Of a stretch of 64,000 nt of DNA, positions 36,101-46,463 are shown in pieces (positions within the stretch are counted from its first letter, which is position 1; every line of letters begins with the position of its first letter). The notes under the pieces were generated by a model. The model made no database searches. It had not been told where the DNA came from and saw only the letters and a program-made list of their open reading frames with translations. A program made the translations under genes and the position numbers. Origin of the DNA: Drosophila pseudoobscura (taxonomy: Eukaryota > Arthropoda > Insecta > Diptera > Drosophilidae); assembly GCF_009870125.1 (NCBI RefSeq), contig NC_046681.1, forward strand, positions 29,472,001 to 29,536,000, written 5' to 3'.

Positions 36101-39100
36101 GGCACAGGTTTTCTGGTCGAGAATTTGTGAATCGCAGCGCGAAACAATGCCGGGCATAAACTAAACAAATGTGAAATATATTTTATATATCTTGTAAAAG
36201 AGAACAAGAAAGAGAGGTGATGATGTAGAAAGAGAAAGGGAAGCAGAGAACAGAGAACAGAGGCAGGCAAATACTGAAACAGATTACTTTTCGTCGCTTC
36301 GTCGTTCGCGCAGTGCAATTAATCTTGCCTTGAATGGTCTCCTCTCTGCTCTCTCCTCTCTCCTCTCTGTTCTCCCCCTTTTCGTGTGTGTGTGTGTAGC
36401 CCACTTTCCCACCCCAGCCCATCCCCCCCCACTGAACACTTACCCACAACAATCATGTCCTCGTGACCGGAAACTGTCTGAAAGGAAGGCGCCTCGCCGG
36501 ACACTTCGCAGCGATATCGTCCAGTCGACTGAAGGCTAACCGAACGTAAAACAACAACCACGTCCGTGGAGTTTTGCAGCTGCAAAAGAGGGGAAAAATG
36601 TGGCAAAAGAAAGTAAGAAAGTGCACAGTAAAAGTGAGTGAAAGCAGCATACGAGAGTCCCTACAACAGGCTTATTTTATTGGGGCTCTTCTGTATGGAA
36701 ATTTGGTTAAAACTTTACAATTTTCTAGGTTGTTTCGTGCCGAGAGCTAAAGGCCGACTACTGGTTACCCTCTACAAGACGATCTTGTTCAAATCAAAAA
36801 CGGTATTCTTGTCGTCTTCATCGCCTGGAGACTCTTCGTCCTCATCGTCCCCATCGTATTGATCGCCCTCGCCCTCGTCGGCGTCGTCGTCGTCGTCTTC
36901 CTCTTCCTCGTCGTACTCCTCCTTGGATGCCAAATCTGAGAGGGCATCCAGTATGTCCTCCAGCTCCTGGTCCTTGACGGGCATCACCTGATCCAGGTCT
37001 TCCGCCGAGGGCGAGACGTTGTAGTGCTGCTCCATGGTCTTCTGGAGCCTGAGGGCATGGTCCATGTGCAGGACCCGCAGATACTCCTTCTGGGAGTCTA
37101 CCAAGTCGATGGGGTCGAGGGTCGCGGGCTTGCGGATCCCCTCGGCGATCAGGCGTATGGCGTCCTCGCGGTCGACGGGCGTCACGGACTGCTCGAGGGT
37201 TTGCAGTAATTTTGATTTCTTGTTGCCGAGCATTTTGTTAGTGGAGCAATCTTTCGGGACTTTCAAATGGGATCTAGATCTAGGATAACTAGATTGCTTT
37301 CCATAGCTTACCTCGACGTCGACTCCGGGCAGGGGAAACACCTGCCCCGGCGGCATGTCGCGCGGCACATAGCGGTAGAACTCGAACCCGTCCTTGTACC
37401 ACTTCACGGAGTACAAGGACTCTCCGTCCAGATCAAACTTGCAGCCGAGCGCCGCGTCCTCGTGCCGCATTATGTGCTTGGGTATTTTGATTTCGGTCAT
37501 TGTCAGGCCCTCCGCGGCCTCTGCAAATGGAACAGAAAGAGAGACAAAAAGAATTGTTTGTCAACTATTTTGTCACGACTTTAATAAGCCCCAGGCATTC
37601 TGCATTCTGCATGCTGCATGCTGCACGCTGCGCTCTCGGTTTCAATGCCAGAAACTAAGACCAGGACATAAATAACTGCCAGCGAGTGCATAAAAGTCAA
37701 GGAAATCGAAGGCACCGCCACCGCCACCCCAGAACGCCCTAGAACCAACGCCAGACTAGAACAATGCGCTTTTGTTTTGCCAACACAATGCCTCCGGATC
37801 CCAGAAGGGGATCCCCCGAACGAGGAATGAACGAGGCTAACTTGAGAAACGTGTCCTGGCTGAAAAGCGCTCCTCCGCGGCCTTCGCAGCGCCGTCTTTG
37901 GGGGGAGGAGTGCTACGAGCTGTCAGGGTGCTCTGGGGCTGGGGCTCTGCCTCTAGTTCGGGGCGTAACTTAACACTCGAGACAATGCCAGAGTGAAATG
38001 AAAAGTTGGCAACTTATTTAACAGCCCAAGACAAAGACGGGCCTCGCGTAGGCCCCTCCGCGTAGGCCCCTCCTCGTGCTCCCAGGGCAATTTGGGTCAC
38101 GCAAATCGAGATATGGAATTAATATTGCAGAGCCCGAAATGAGCATCAGCTAGTCCTGAAAGTGGGCCAATCTCTGTCGATGGGGGAGACGTCTAAAAGT
38201 AGAGCAGTGCACTTTTGGAACACCCCTCCCCCCCTCCCCACCACTATCCCAATTTAAAGGCTATTCTGAGTGCCGCCATTAACGCAACACTTTCCTAATT
38301 TGTTTAACAAAACAGTTGCTAACATTTCGTTGACTTTTCCGGGTATTCATTCGATTAGTCCCAACATTCGGTCCGCGTCCCGCATTGCGTCAATGAGCAG
38401 CAGTAAGCCCTTCATTAGGTCCTCGGCCCACCTCCAGACACTCCAAGTTACGTTTTCAGAGTCCAATCAAATCAAAGCAAACCAAAAGTCAAGCCACAGT
38501 GAATCCCCGTCCTCGGAAGCCGATCTGCCGACGCTCTCATTAGAGCCCCGACCCGTCAACTGTTTGGGCAGCTATTTTCGGACAAGTTCAAGAATAACCG
38601 CAGCATTAAGGCCTAAAAATACAGTTGTCCCCCCGCCGAGGGAGGCCAAGTGTGGGTCTAAAAATAAGTGCAGGATTTCATTACCAAACAGGAAGCGACG
38701 TTAAGGCCTTAAAGGCTTTTTTGACGTCGTTTCCTTGTGTTTTTTGTGCCCATTTCTTCTTTTTTTTTTCTTTTTTTTTTGTATTTTGTGTTCGTTCAAC
38801 CAAAAGCCAGCAAAGCGACAAACAAACAAAAAAATAGAAAGCACAATGCACAAAGGCTTAAAAGAGGAGAACCTATGGAAAATGCAGGCTGTGGGAGACG
38901 ACGACTGGGATACCCTTAACGCACAAATACCCCCAGAGCTGTAGCCTCTTGATACAAGAATTAATAATTGATAAAAGAATGTAATGTATGGCGTTTCCTT
39001 TTTGCTTTTAATAATTTCAAAAAGTCCCTCTTCTCTGCCTTCCAAAAATATTCTAAAAATCATAACACTCTCCGCAAAAGGGTATAAAAGGGAAAAACAG

Positions 39101-42100
39101 CCGCCATTGCAGCCGATGATGATGATGCTGATGATGACGTTGATGATGATGAGGAGAATGGGGATGGGGATGAGGATTGGGCAGAAGGACGGCGCCCACT
39201 TTGGGCTTTTTGCTCCTTTGAGTGCATTTCCGCTTTGCGGCGGCAGCGGCGGCGTCGTTTGAGTTCCTGTTTTCCCATTTCCCATCAAGCGCCTCCGCCA
39301 CCGCCACCGCCCCCGCCCTGTGCGTGTCTTTGGCGGACACTTTGTGGGGCATAAACTCGTATTTCTGCGGTTACCACAAGTACAATTTAGTATTATGCAC
39401 TCTCCACTAGTGGGGCGTACAACAGCTGCCTCCTCCAGCCGGGGACTGGCCGAAAGCCCCGCTCGTTGGCGGAAGACAAACAAAGTGCGTTGCCAAAAGG
39501 TTTCGCCGCACAAAAGCCCTTTTCCTCCTGGGCTTTGCCTTTGCCAGGCTCCACACAAAGGACACTCCTTCGGTGTTAACTGGGAGTAAATGGAGTTTTT
39601 CGAAGGAAACGGCCGCAAAGCAATGAGGGGTTTGAGGAGGTACGAGATAATTGCAAAGGTGCGAATATCTTTGAAGATTCATACAAAATTACGCCTTTTA
39701 ATACGTTTTTCTTTCACGCGATTGTGCGAAAATGTAAACAAATTTTCCCCACAGGACGGGGATTTATTTATAGGGGGGCAGCAGCTCATTAAAACGGGAC
39801 TCTCTCTGCCATTCTGTTTAGAAATGTGCTGATGAGGTGATGGGCGCCGGAAAGTGAATTTTGACAAATGCCAAGTGCCGCCACAGCCACGCCCTGGGGC
39901 GGCTAATTGATAAGCCAGCGATTCGAAAGTTTTGTCATCTAACCTGGGCTTTAATTATGAAGAGCCAGTGACAGGCAGCCAGCAGTCGAAAGACGGAAAG
40001 ACGGAGAGACGGAGAAATGCTGCTCGCAGGGCGGGAAAGTTTTCCATTTGATGTCGTGTAAACGTCATAGTTGTGGTCGAAAGGGGCCCAGTCAGTGGCT
40101 CGGTGGCTCGGTGGCTCGGGTACACTCACCTTCACAGACAAAACTTTTGCTACTTAATTATTGTTGATTTTTAAATGATTTCATTTGCCGCCCGGGGCCA
40201 ACAAATGTCAGCCACAGCCACAGACAAAAGTTTCCACCGACTGCGACTCCGACTCCGACTCTGGATGCGGATGCGGATCCGGAACCGAATCCTTCCCCCA
40301 AAATTGAGTTTCTTTTGGGGATTTAGTTTTGCCCCAAAATCTAATTCACAGAAATGCTAAGAGGCGGGGCAGGGCAGGGCAGGAGGAGGAGGAGGAGGAG
40401 GCCCAGTGTCAAGTGCAGAAGTTTACGGGGCAAAGTTTAGCTTTGCATATCATTATGGCCGCTTCAAGGGGTTAACTCATCCAAATACTCATAGTGGCCC
40501 AGGGATCAGGCTCTGCTCTATATAAACTGCTAATCGACTTTCCAAGGGCTTTTATGGGTAATTTGCTTTCATCAGTTTAAAATTCGAGTTACATTTACGA
40601 CAGCAGGGAAGTTGTGTGCGTCTTAGTATTTCAATTAAAAAGGTAGTCTCTGCAAATCAGCTTCAAATATCCCCAATGCCGTGTGTTGAGAAATTATACT
40701 CTTATTAAAGTTTTCATTCACTTTCCCTATTCATGTGCCCATCAATGTGTTCTGCCGCTCGAGCACCTAGTTTTGCGCGCATAGCTGTGTTGTTTACAGC
40801 AACGCTCTCACACGCATAGCCACATCACACGCATACAGCGAAGCGTTCCGTTTTTTGCATTGGGACCGTCGCGACGCGTCGCCTGATCTTTCAATTCCCT
40901 TTTGCCCGACTTCTTCTTCTTGCGGAGTGGAGTTTGTCGTCGAAAATTCTAGCTGAAAGATGGCATCATTTAGCTTCTCTCTCTTTCCTTTCCGAGGCGT
41001 GCAAGCGCTCTAAATTGTGCTGAGCGTAAGACCGAAAGACGCCCGAAAGAGAGCAAGAGCTACTATTTCGTCATGGCACAAAGCGAGAGCGAGAGCGATA
41101 GCGCGTCTCAGATGAACATGGCGTGTTGTTGTTGTTGCGGAAAAGAAGAAGGAAGGCAGCGTGCGAAGGAGAATATCACATGGGAAGAGAGGAATGCGGT
41201 CTGAATTTGGATATTTGGATAGAGAAGGAAAGACAGTGTCGCTTGGTATTAAACAGGCTCCGACATCTGTGTGTAAAAGGAGGTACTTGAAAATACTTCT
41301 CCACAGACCGTCCTCTGGCTGCCATTTGATACGCTTCAACAGAGCTGACTTTGCTTTTAGCCCTCATTTTCACTCTCGAATTTTTGGCAAGAACAAAACC
41401 CATGCAGAGGCAAAAACCAATCAAAATCATCTTTAGCCGAAAACCCATTTAGCAGCAAATGACAATAGAAGCGGATTACTCAAGCGGATTAGTTACACAA
41501 TGCAAACAGGACGATCCAGTGTGCCCCCGACCCCGCCCCCGCCCCCTCATCCACCCCTGGACACGGCCTCCGCTTTGCGGGCCGAGCAATTGCAATTCCC
41601 AAAACAAAATCTGATTGTCATATGAGAGCTCTGTACGGCTTTGCTCTGCCTCGACAGCCAAATGCAAAATGCAATTAATTTTATTAGAGTCCATTGAAAA
41701 CTCATTGGAAAAGAGGCAAGACACCAGAGATAGATAGATAGAGAGAGGGGAGTGGCAGGCGGAAATTTATGGCCCTGCCAAGGCTTCACTTACAATGCAA
41801 ATTTTTTCCAGACCAGTCCAGAGAGGCGGCGGAAGGGGCGGAGCCAGAGACGGGGAGAGAGAAATTATGATGCGGCTTAGTCTGGGGCATGGAGCAGGGT
41901 TTTCGGATGGGGATCGATGGGGCAGACAGGCAGACCGGCAGACCGGCAGACTGGCAGACCGGATGCCAAGACTTGAGCAAATAAAGATGTTTTTGCCATG
42001 TTTCGCAGACGCCAGCAGCATCAATACGCATCAATCCTTCGGAGCCCCCTTTTAGGCCGGGCCCAGGCCCAGACTAGAACGTGCTTAATCTGCAATCAGA

Positions 42101-45100
42101 AGCGGAAGTTGCTCCCCATCCTGCCACTCCTCCCGAGCCACCCTCTGTCTCCAGCTTCAGCTCCTTCTGCATCTCAGTTTCAGTTCTGTTTCAGAGTCTG
42201 CCTTTGACGATGAGTGCATCGTTGTCCACAGAACGGGGGCACGTCTGCCCCTTCGACCCAGAGCCCCAAACAGCTCCCAGTTGTCAGCTCAGTGGAGCTT
42301 TTGCTGCATTGCAGGCGCACTTTCATTTGCATATCTCACAGTCCAGCAACAACACAGCACAAAAAATATCTATATATATGTACATACATACATATATAAA
42401 AAAGAATAATGAAAGATGAGAGCTGCATATACCCGTACTCGAGTACTCGAGAACTAGTACTTTTATTCGCATTCGCATTCGCATTGGTATTCGTGCAGAA
42501 AAAACTTGGCAACAATCGATCGATGCCCCCCATTGCCCCTGTAATAGACGGATGGAGGGTTAATCGCAGGGCAACAAAGTCAAAAGTTTCTCTTTCGATG
42601 GCATTCGATGGAATTTTTGTGCCAATATTTATTTGTGTTTGTTGTTTGCTTCCCAAAAGTTGCATTCCATTCTGTCAGCGGGCGCTGCAGGAGGGGAGCA
42701 GGAGGGGAGCAGGAGGGGAGGGCATTCTGTGAGGGCAGCGTGGGATCAAACCATCGAATCATAGCGGAAAAAAGTGTCTGTTCAGTTGGAAAAGTGAAAC
42801 GTTATGGTTTCAGATCAGTCTGTGGCTCCCAGGGAGGACCACGAGGAGCCCCTGGTTGTGGACAGCAACAACGACGTGGCAGAAATCGATGGGGATTAAT
42901 ATATTTAAATAAAGCAAGAACATTTGTTGGATCTGTTTCTTTGTTGGCTTTTGGAGGGCTTTGGCTTGTGTCTATTGATGGTTAAACGCTGCCTGGAAGG
43001 GGTACTATCTCCGCGACTATCAAGTTAAAATCCATCTCCCGCTTGGCGGCGTCGTCCAGTGGCGGCTGTGGCGGCGGGGGGGCTGGTTGGGGCACAAACC
43101 TCAGTTGTGGATCGCCAACGAGGCTGCGCGCCAGCCACAGGAAGGGCTTCCCCAAATTGTAGTCCTTCTTCACCGATATATCGTAGCGGCCATTTCTGAA
43201 CTCGGGGCCTTGGCCGTAGCGATGCTGCAGGTCCACCTTATTTCCGCAGACGATCACGGCTCCTTGGAAACGGCTGGCCTTGGCGAAAGCCGTTTTCCAT
43301 TCGACAACGTTTTTGCACGACGTCTTCGAAGTGACGTCGAACAGGACTATGGCGCACTCCGGCTTCCCCTTCAGCTCGCCGTGGGTCTCCCACACCACGA
43401 AGCACATGGGGCCGCGATTGGTGTGGAAGACAAGCTCGTGGCTTTCGCGTTCCGCTGCAGCACCGCCGTCGCTGAACTCCCCACTCAGGTGGCGGTTGAT
43501 GAAGGACGTTTTGCCAGTGCCTCTATCGCCAAGAATCGCGCAGTTAAACCGTGGCATGTTCCTATTCATTTCAGTCAGTTCTCTGGCTTGGGGGCTCTGC
43601 CTGCGAATTGATTTGATTTTCGTAGAAATGGGTTTGTTTTCCCTTTGTTTTCGCACAAACCGAATGTCCTCTTGAGGCACCACAGGTCCTATTTACTGCT
43701 CAGATTTCCCGGGAAAAGGAATAATTTGGAATAATGCGTGACAGCGTGACAATAAAAACTTCTAACTGAACGAAATGTCAGATTTTCCATATGGCAAGGC
43801 CCTGTTGCTTGAACAGTAATCGATAGGTCGTAGGGTTGATATTTTACTCATATCGGCGCCAGGTAGCGAGGCACTCACGCAGCCTGCTTTTCCCACAAGG
43901 TCAGCAAATGCAAGGACTTCCAGTCCTTTTGCTGGCTCTGAGACCCCCTGGAACCCATTCCTAGAGCCCACGATTACGCCCCCAAGTGCTGCCTCTTCCA
44001 ATAATTCGTCTCGTTTATTAGCAGTCTTCTATTATTGCTCCTAATTAACGCAAATTCTGTCGTGCCGAATAAGGAGAGATTTCGGGGCTCGTAGGCCAAG
44101 GGGACGACTATTTTCTTTAATTAAAATATCAATTAAATTGCTGAGCACTCACAATTACTGGGCAACGCTCACGGACAGCTGCAATAATATAATTAAAATT
44201 CACTTCGACTTGACATTCGGCAGGAATGGAATGGATTGGCGCCCACACATCAAGGAATCAAGGAATCATGCAATCAATTAATTCGATTAAATTGAAGGCA
44301 TCGATTTTAACGTTTTATGATTAATTACATTCCGTGGAGTGGAGTGCAGTGCCCGGAGGCAGGCGGGGCATGCAGCATTAATGCTGGCTAATTTCTACTT
44401 AAGGAATCAAATTGATAAAAGACAAAGCCGCCCCTCGGGTGGGCTCAATATTAGTCAAAACAAAGTTAGATGTAGATGGATGATGAATTAGTTTGACAGA
44501 TTATAGTAAGTAATTGTTGCCTTGGAAGTCTGGGGAAAATCAAGAGAATTCCTGAGAACAAGACCATTGGGAGAGGGAATATGGCATGAATGAATGTAGC
44601 ATAAAGATATGAATATAGATGGATGGCTTAAGCCTTAAAGATTACACATTGATTCACTCGTTCATCGATTCCATGTGCCCCAAGCAGCACATCACACCTC
44701 ATCCCCTTCGGCCCCTCATCAAGTGGCGTTCACTCTCACTCTCTTAATCGTGAGGAAAATCACTTGATAATAATACTCGTACTTGTGGGTATTTATGAGG
44801 CCTGAACCATGCCAGGCAAATCCTTAATAAACTCCCCTCGAAGGCGCTTCAAGTGCTCGGCTCTGGATTTGGATTTGGACTCGTTCTTGCTCTGCTCTGC
44901 AGACGGTGGGGCTGGGAGTGCGTGTCGCTCAACATTAGTTTCATGTGCTGCCAATAAATGTGTACTTCCTTCGGACAGTGGCTCCTTTTGTTGGCTACAG
45001 TTTGGCCGAAAGTGTGCTCGCCACGTTGACTTAATTTCATTATTTGCTGCCAGCCCGAATACCCCGGGACTGGGGGGTAACAGGAGAACCTGCAGGGGGG

Positions 45101-45659
45101 GAACCTGCAGGGACTCCACCGACTACTGGGTGTTCTTCTGTCGAGGCTCCCCCCTGTGTTCCCCTCTGTGTTCCGTTTCTTTTTGCGGCATGCGTACGTG
45201 ACCTCATAATAGGAAAATAAGATTTCTATCTATAATTCAGGCAGTGCGCTCCGCCAGCTAAGTGCCAGCAAATAATAATCATTTCTATTTCGCTTTTTTC
45301 GAGGGAGTTTGTCTAGACAGAAATTGTGTTTGTCAGTAATTATTATTTCGCTCTCTGTCTCTCGTATTTTGGAGAGGGAAAGGGCAAGGGAAAGGGGAAA
45401 GGGGCACCGCACCGCATCGCAAGTTTCTTCCTTAAACACCGAGCACATGGATGTCCATGGACGAAGAAAGTTTTTTCTTTCCGCTTTGACAAGTTTACCG
45501 CAAAAGGAAACGGAAATGGAAATGGGGAAAAACTTAAACATGTTTATTTATTTAATTAAATGCGGCCTCATGAAAGTTTTGTACTGTATTTATTCCGCCC
45601 TCTCACCCTCCCTTTCGTGGTCTTTTTTTTGCTAGCAATCAAATTAATTAAGTTGAACG

Positions 45660-45690
<31 letters not shown>

Positions 45691-46463
45691 GAGGGCAAAA
45701 AATAATATTAATAAAATATATTAATTGCATTTGTCGGCCGCTAATGAAAGATGTGTAAATAATGGAATCGAATTTGTGCGAATTTATGTTTTAATTTATG
45801 GAAAAATGCCAAAACGTTTAATTCATTCGTGGACAAAAGACATGTGGCCCCAAGACTGTGTGGCAGCTCTTCCGCCTTCGATTGCGAGTGCCACTGATTG
45901 CTCTACCACTTTCGAAATGCCTGAATTATTCACGGCCTGAGACAGGCCGCCAGCTGTGGAGGAGTCAAAAGTCTCCCAACCCCCGGCCGAGGGGCTCAAC
46001 CGCGACTGTTGCTTGTTTGCCAGTTAATTTTGTTTAGTTTTCGCCAAGCAGTTTGTTGAACTTAATTAAAAATAAATACCAGGCAGTGGCAAAAGTTGTT
46101 GTTTATTCATGGCAACGGCAACGGCAACATCAAGGGCAAGGGGTGGCGGTGGGGGGTGGGGGAGAGAAAGGATTTCCTTTGAGGAAATGGGGCCGGGGCG
46201 GGACCCAGCCTCTGACAGCCTTGACTTTGCCGGGGACTTTATCTCAAAGGAGAGACCTCCCCATCGATTATTGAGTGAATTTTGAATGAATTTATCATTC
46301 AGGGCAGGAAGGGGGGGGGGGGCAACACATGGCGCATGATTTATTTAATATTCGAGGGGATGGGTTTTCCAGCAGGATGATAAAGTTTTTCCTTACCGTA
46401 GCAGAGCTGCAGGAGGATCCAGGCGAGGATGAGGTGGCGACGTCTATAGTGTGGCGCATCCAT
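30178..46463 (-). CDS. Beaten path (Beat) family Ig-domain cell-surface protein, six exons, in-frame TGA
   Basis: Minus-strand exons: 46397-46463, 37312-37520, 36444-36579, 31592-31854, 30606-30756, 30178-30500. All junctions have GT/AG ends and join in phase to 1,149 bp (382 residues). Exon 1 encodes a signal peptide (HLILAWILLQLCY). Ig1 spans exons 2-3: Cys49, Trp63 in SVKWYKDGFEFYRYVPRD (a Beat hallmark) and Cys116 in YRCEVSGEAP. Ig2 spans exons 4-5 with Cys163 and Cys226. Residues 277-327 are Ser/Ala-rich and 328-350 are hydrophobic, fitting a membrane anchor or GPI signal. Beat proteins are neuronal adhesion or anti-adhesion factors in axon guidance and bind Side-family receptors. Odd: codon 215 (31622-31624) is TGA followed by C, while the frame continues HFKHGDMKLK to the donor. 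Other exons show no damage. The family is clear; the paralog is not. Confidence 0.85.
30501..30605 (-). other. Beat intron 5, with NAGNAG acceptor
   Basis: A 105-bp intron with donor GAAG|GTAAGC and acceptor CCCCAG|CAG. The tandem CAGCAG acceptor can give proteins with or without one Ala at codon 276, both in frame. Confidence 0.75.
30757..31591 (-). other. Beat intron 4
   Basis: An 835-bp intron with donor AAG|GTGAGT and acceptor CTGCAG|TGT. It contains a CCCTG-type pentamer array at about 31474-31500. No nested gene was seen. Confidence 0.75.
31622..31624 (-). other. In-frame TGA (TGAC context) inside Beat Ig2
   Basis: The frame reads ...CGC GTC CGC GGG TGA CAT TTC AAG CAC GGC GAC ATG AAG CTG AAG|GTGAGT. 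The TGA is followed by C, the context most prone to stop readthrough in flies. The coding signal is continuous on both sides, so there is no frameshift. Alternatives are a nonsense allele, early pseudogene decay or a base-call error. Confidence 0.85.
33856..33913. repeat. TCAGTCG/GTCGGTGG tandem repeat
   Basis: Degenerate 8- to 12-bp units of the type TCAGTCGT and GGGTCAGTCGGT repeat across this interval inside Beat intron 3. It is a simple minisatellite. Confidence 0.6.
35525..35541. repeat. G homopolymer (17 bases)
   Basis: An uninterrupted G run in Beat intron 3. The Beat transcript is on the opposite strand, so its pre-mRNA would carry poly-C here. Confidence 0.9.
36676..36681 (-). terminator. 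Poly(A) signal of the nested acidic-protein gene
   Basis: AATAAA on the minus strand lies about 90 nt beyond the stop codon at 36772 and inside Beat intron 2. It supports an independent transcript for the nested gene. Confidence 0.55.
36772..37233 (-). CDS. Nested intronless gene for an acidic 153-residue protein
   Basis: This frame lies wholly inside Beat intron 2, on the same strand. The ATG at 37233 follows AACAAA, a good fly start context. Residues 1-105 look helical and globular, with conserved-looking stretches such as DREDAIRLIAEGIRKPATLD and EYLRVLHMDHALRLQKTMEQ. Residues 105-142 are a long Asp/Glu tract with a few Gly and Tyr, and the protein ends NTVFDLNKIVL. Acidic tails of this kind occur in histone chaperones and other nuclear proteins, but no domain is recognised and no function is claimed. 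Its own AATAAA lies about 90 nt downstream. The frame stays open upstream through 26 more codons into the Beat exon. Absence of introns fits either a retrogene or a simple nested gene. Confidence 0.75.
   Translation of the reverse strand: MLGNKKSKLLQTLEQSVTPVDREDAIRLIAEGIRKPATLDPIDLVDSQKEYLRVLHMDHALRLQKTMEQHYNVSPSAEDLDQVMPVKDQELEDILDALSDLASKEEYDEEEEDDDDDADEGEGDQYDGDDEDEESPGDEDDKNTVFDLNKIVL
40990..41105. repeat. Dispersed GAGAGCG-rich repeat, copy C
   Basis: It shares, in order, CAAGCGCTCTAA, TTG-GCTGAG, CCGAAAGAGAG, a CATG box and GAGAGCGA units with the element at 6401-6660. It lies in Beat intron 1. A few indels separate it from the other copies, consistent with an older dispersed repeat. 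Confidence 0.45.
42455..42490. repeat. (GCATTC)n hexamer repeat
   Basis: GCATTC units repeat about four times before degenerating. The same hexamer in the other orientation (GAATGC) is repeated near 58703-58730. Confidence 0.6.
42804..42899 (+). CDS. Candidate 31-residue small ORF
   Basis: An ATG in a good context (ACGTT|ATGG) opens 31 codons, ends at TAA and is followed nine bases later by AATAAA (42908-42913). The peptide is acidic, ending VVDSNNDVAEIDGD, with coding-like codon choice. An in-frame TGA lies three codons upstream, so this is the natural start. It lies tail to tail with the Ran-like gene, 82 bp from its stop. It may be a genuine micropeptide gene or the last exon or retro-fragment of a larger gene. 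No homolog is recognised. Confidence 0.35.
   Translation: MVSDQSVAPREDHEEPLVVDSNNDVAEIDGD
42982..43569 (-). CDS. Ran-like GTPase gene, intronless and structurally reduced
   Basis: The 195-residue product aligns along nearly the whole length of Ran, the nuclear-transport GTPase (normally about 216 residues). Visible landmarks: P-loop GDRGTGKT (14-21), LVFHTNRGP (46-54), NKVD (110-113), SVK in place of the G5 SAK (132-134) and KPFLWLARSLVGDP (141-154). Switch I is rewritten (GGAAAERESHE for the conserved Thr-containing segment). The G3 motif DTAGQE is ETHGEL, and about 17 residues after it, covering switch II and the catalytic Gln, are gone. The acidic C-terminal tail is also missing. It probably binds guanine nucleotide poorly, or is locked. 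It lacks introns and lies in Beat intron 1, so it looks like a retrogene. Start: a GTG-opened extension exists, but ATG at 43569 fits the Ran N terminus and has a good context (CTGAA|ATG). Confidence 0.8.
   Translation of the reverse strand: MNRNMPRFNCAILGDRGTGKTSFINRHLSGEFSDGGAAAERESHELVFHTNRGPMCFVVWETHGELKGKPECAIVLFDVTSKTSCKNVVEWKTAFAKASRFQGAVIVCGNKVDLQHRYGQGPEFRNGRYDISVKKDYNLGKPFLWLARSLVGDPQLRFVPQPAPPPPQPPLDDAAKREMDFNLIVAEIVPLPGSV
44030..44330. promoter_or_regulatory. ATTA/TTAAT-rich block in Beat intron 1
   Basis: About 300 bp contain many homeodomain-type ATTA/TAAT cores (for example TAATTAAC, TTTAATTAAAAT, TCAATTAAAT, TAATTAAAATT, TCAATTAATTCGATTAAA, TGATTAATTAC) between GC-richer DNA. 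It is a candidate intronic enhancer. The call is inference from motif density. Confidence 0.3.
45661..45688. repeat. (AC)n microsatellite
   Basis: A pure AC dinucleotide run in Beat intron 1. Confidence 0.85.

Larger units (their letters stand above)
31855..36443 (-). other. Beat intron 3
   Basis: A 4.6-kb intron with donor GTGG|GTAAGT and acceptor AATTGCAG|TG. It contains a TCAGTCG-type repeat (33856-33913), a (CGA)n run (34775-34800), a 17-base G run (35525-35541) and (CA)n (35743-35760). No nested gene is supported. The open + frame at 33239-33598 has no ATG near its start and is not called. Confidence 0.7.
36580..37311 (-). other. Beat intron 2, open in frame through its nested gene
   Basis: Donor GTCGAG|GTAAGC and acceptor TTTTGCAG|CTG bound 732 bp. 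From the donor to the TAG-type stop region at 36772 there is no in-frame stop in the Beat reading frame, so a retained intron would fuse half of Ig1 to the acidic protein. Confidence 0.75.
37521..46396 (-). other. Beat intron 1, hosting a Ran-like gene
   Basis: An 8.9-kb intron between the signal-peptide exon (donor CTACG|GTAAGG) and exon 2 (acceptor CATTTGCAG|AG). It contains the Ran-like gene, a 31-codon ORF, a copy of the dispersed GAGAGCG repeat (about 41.0 kb), an ATTA-rich block (44.0-44.35 kb), (CA)n at 45661-45688 and other simple repeats. The 305-codon minus frame at 38701-39618 is not accepted as a gene. Confidence 0.7.

Noticed and set aside
38701..39618. 305-codon minus-strand open frame
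   Set aside because: The longest unexplained frame, but it reads through poly-T (Lys runs) and GAT repeats (Ile runs), has no domain-like segment and lies in a Beat intron. Chance is likelier.
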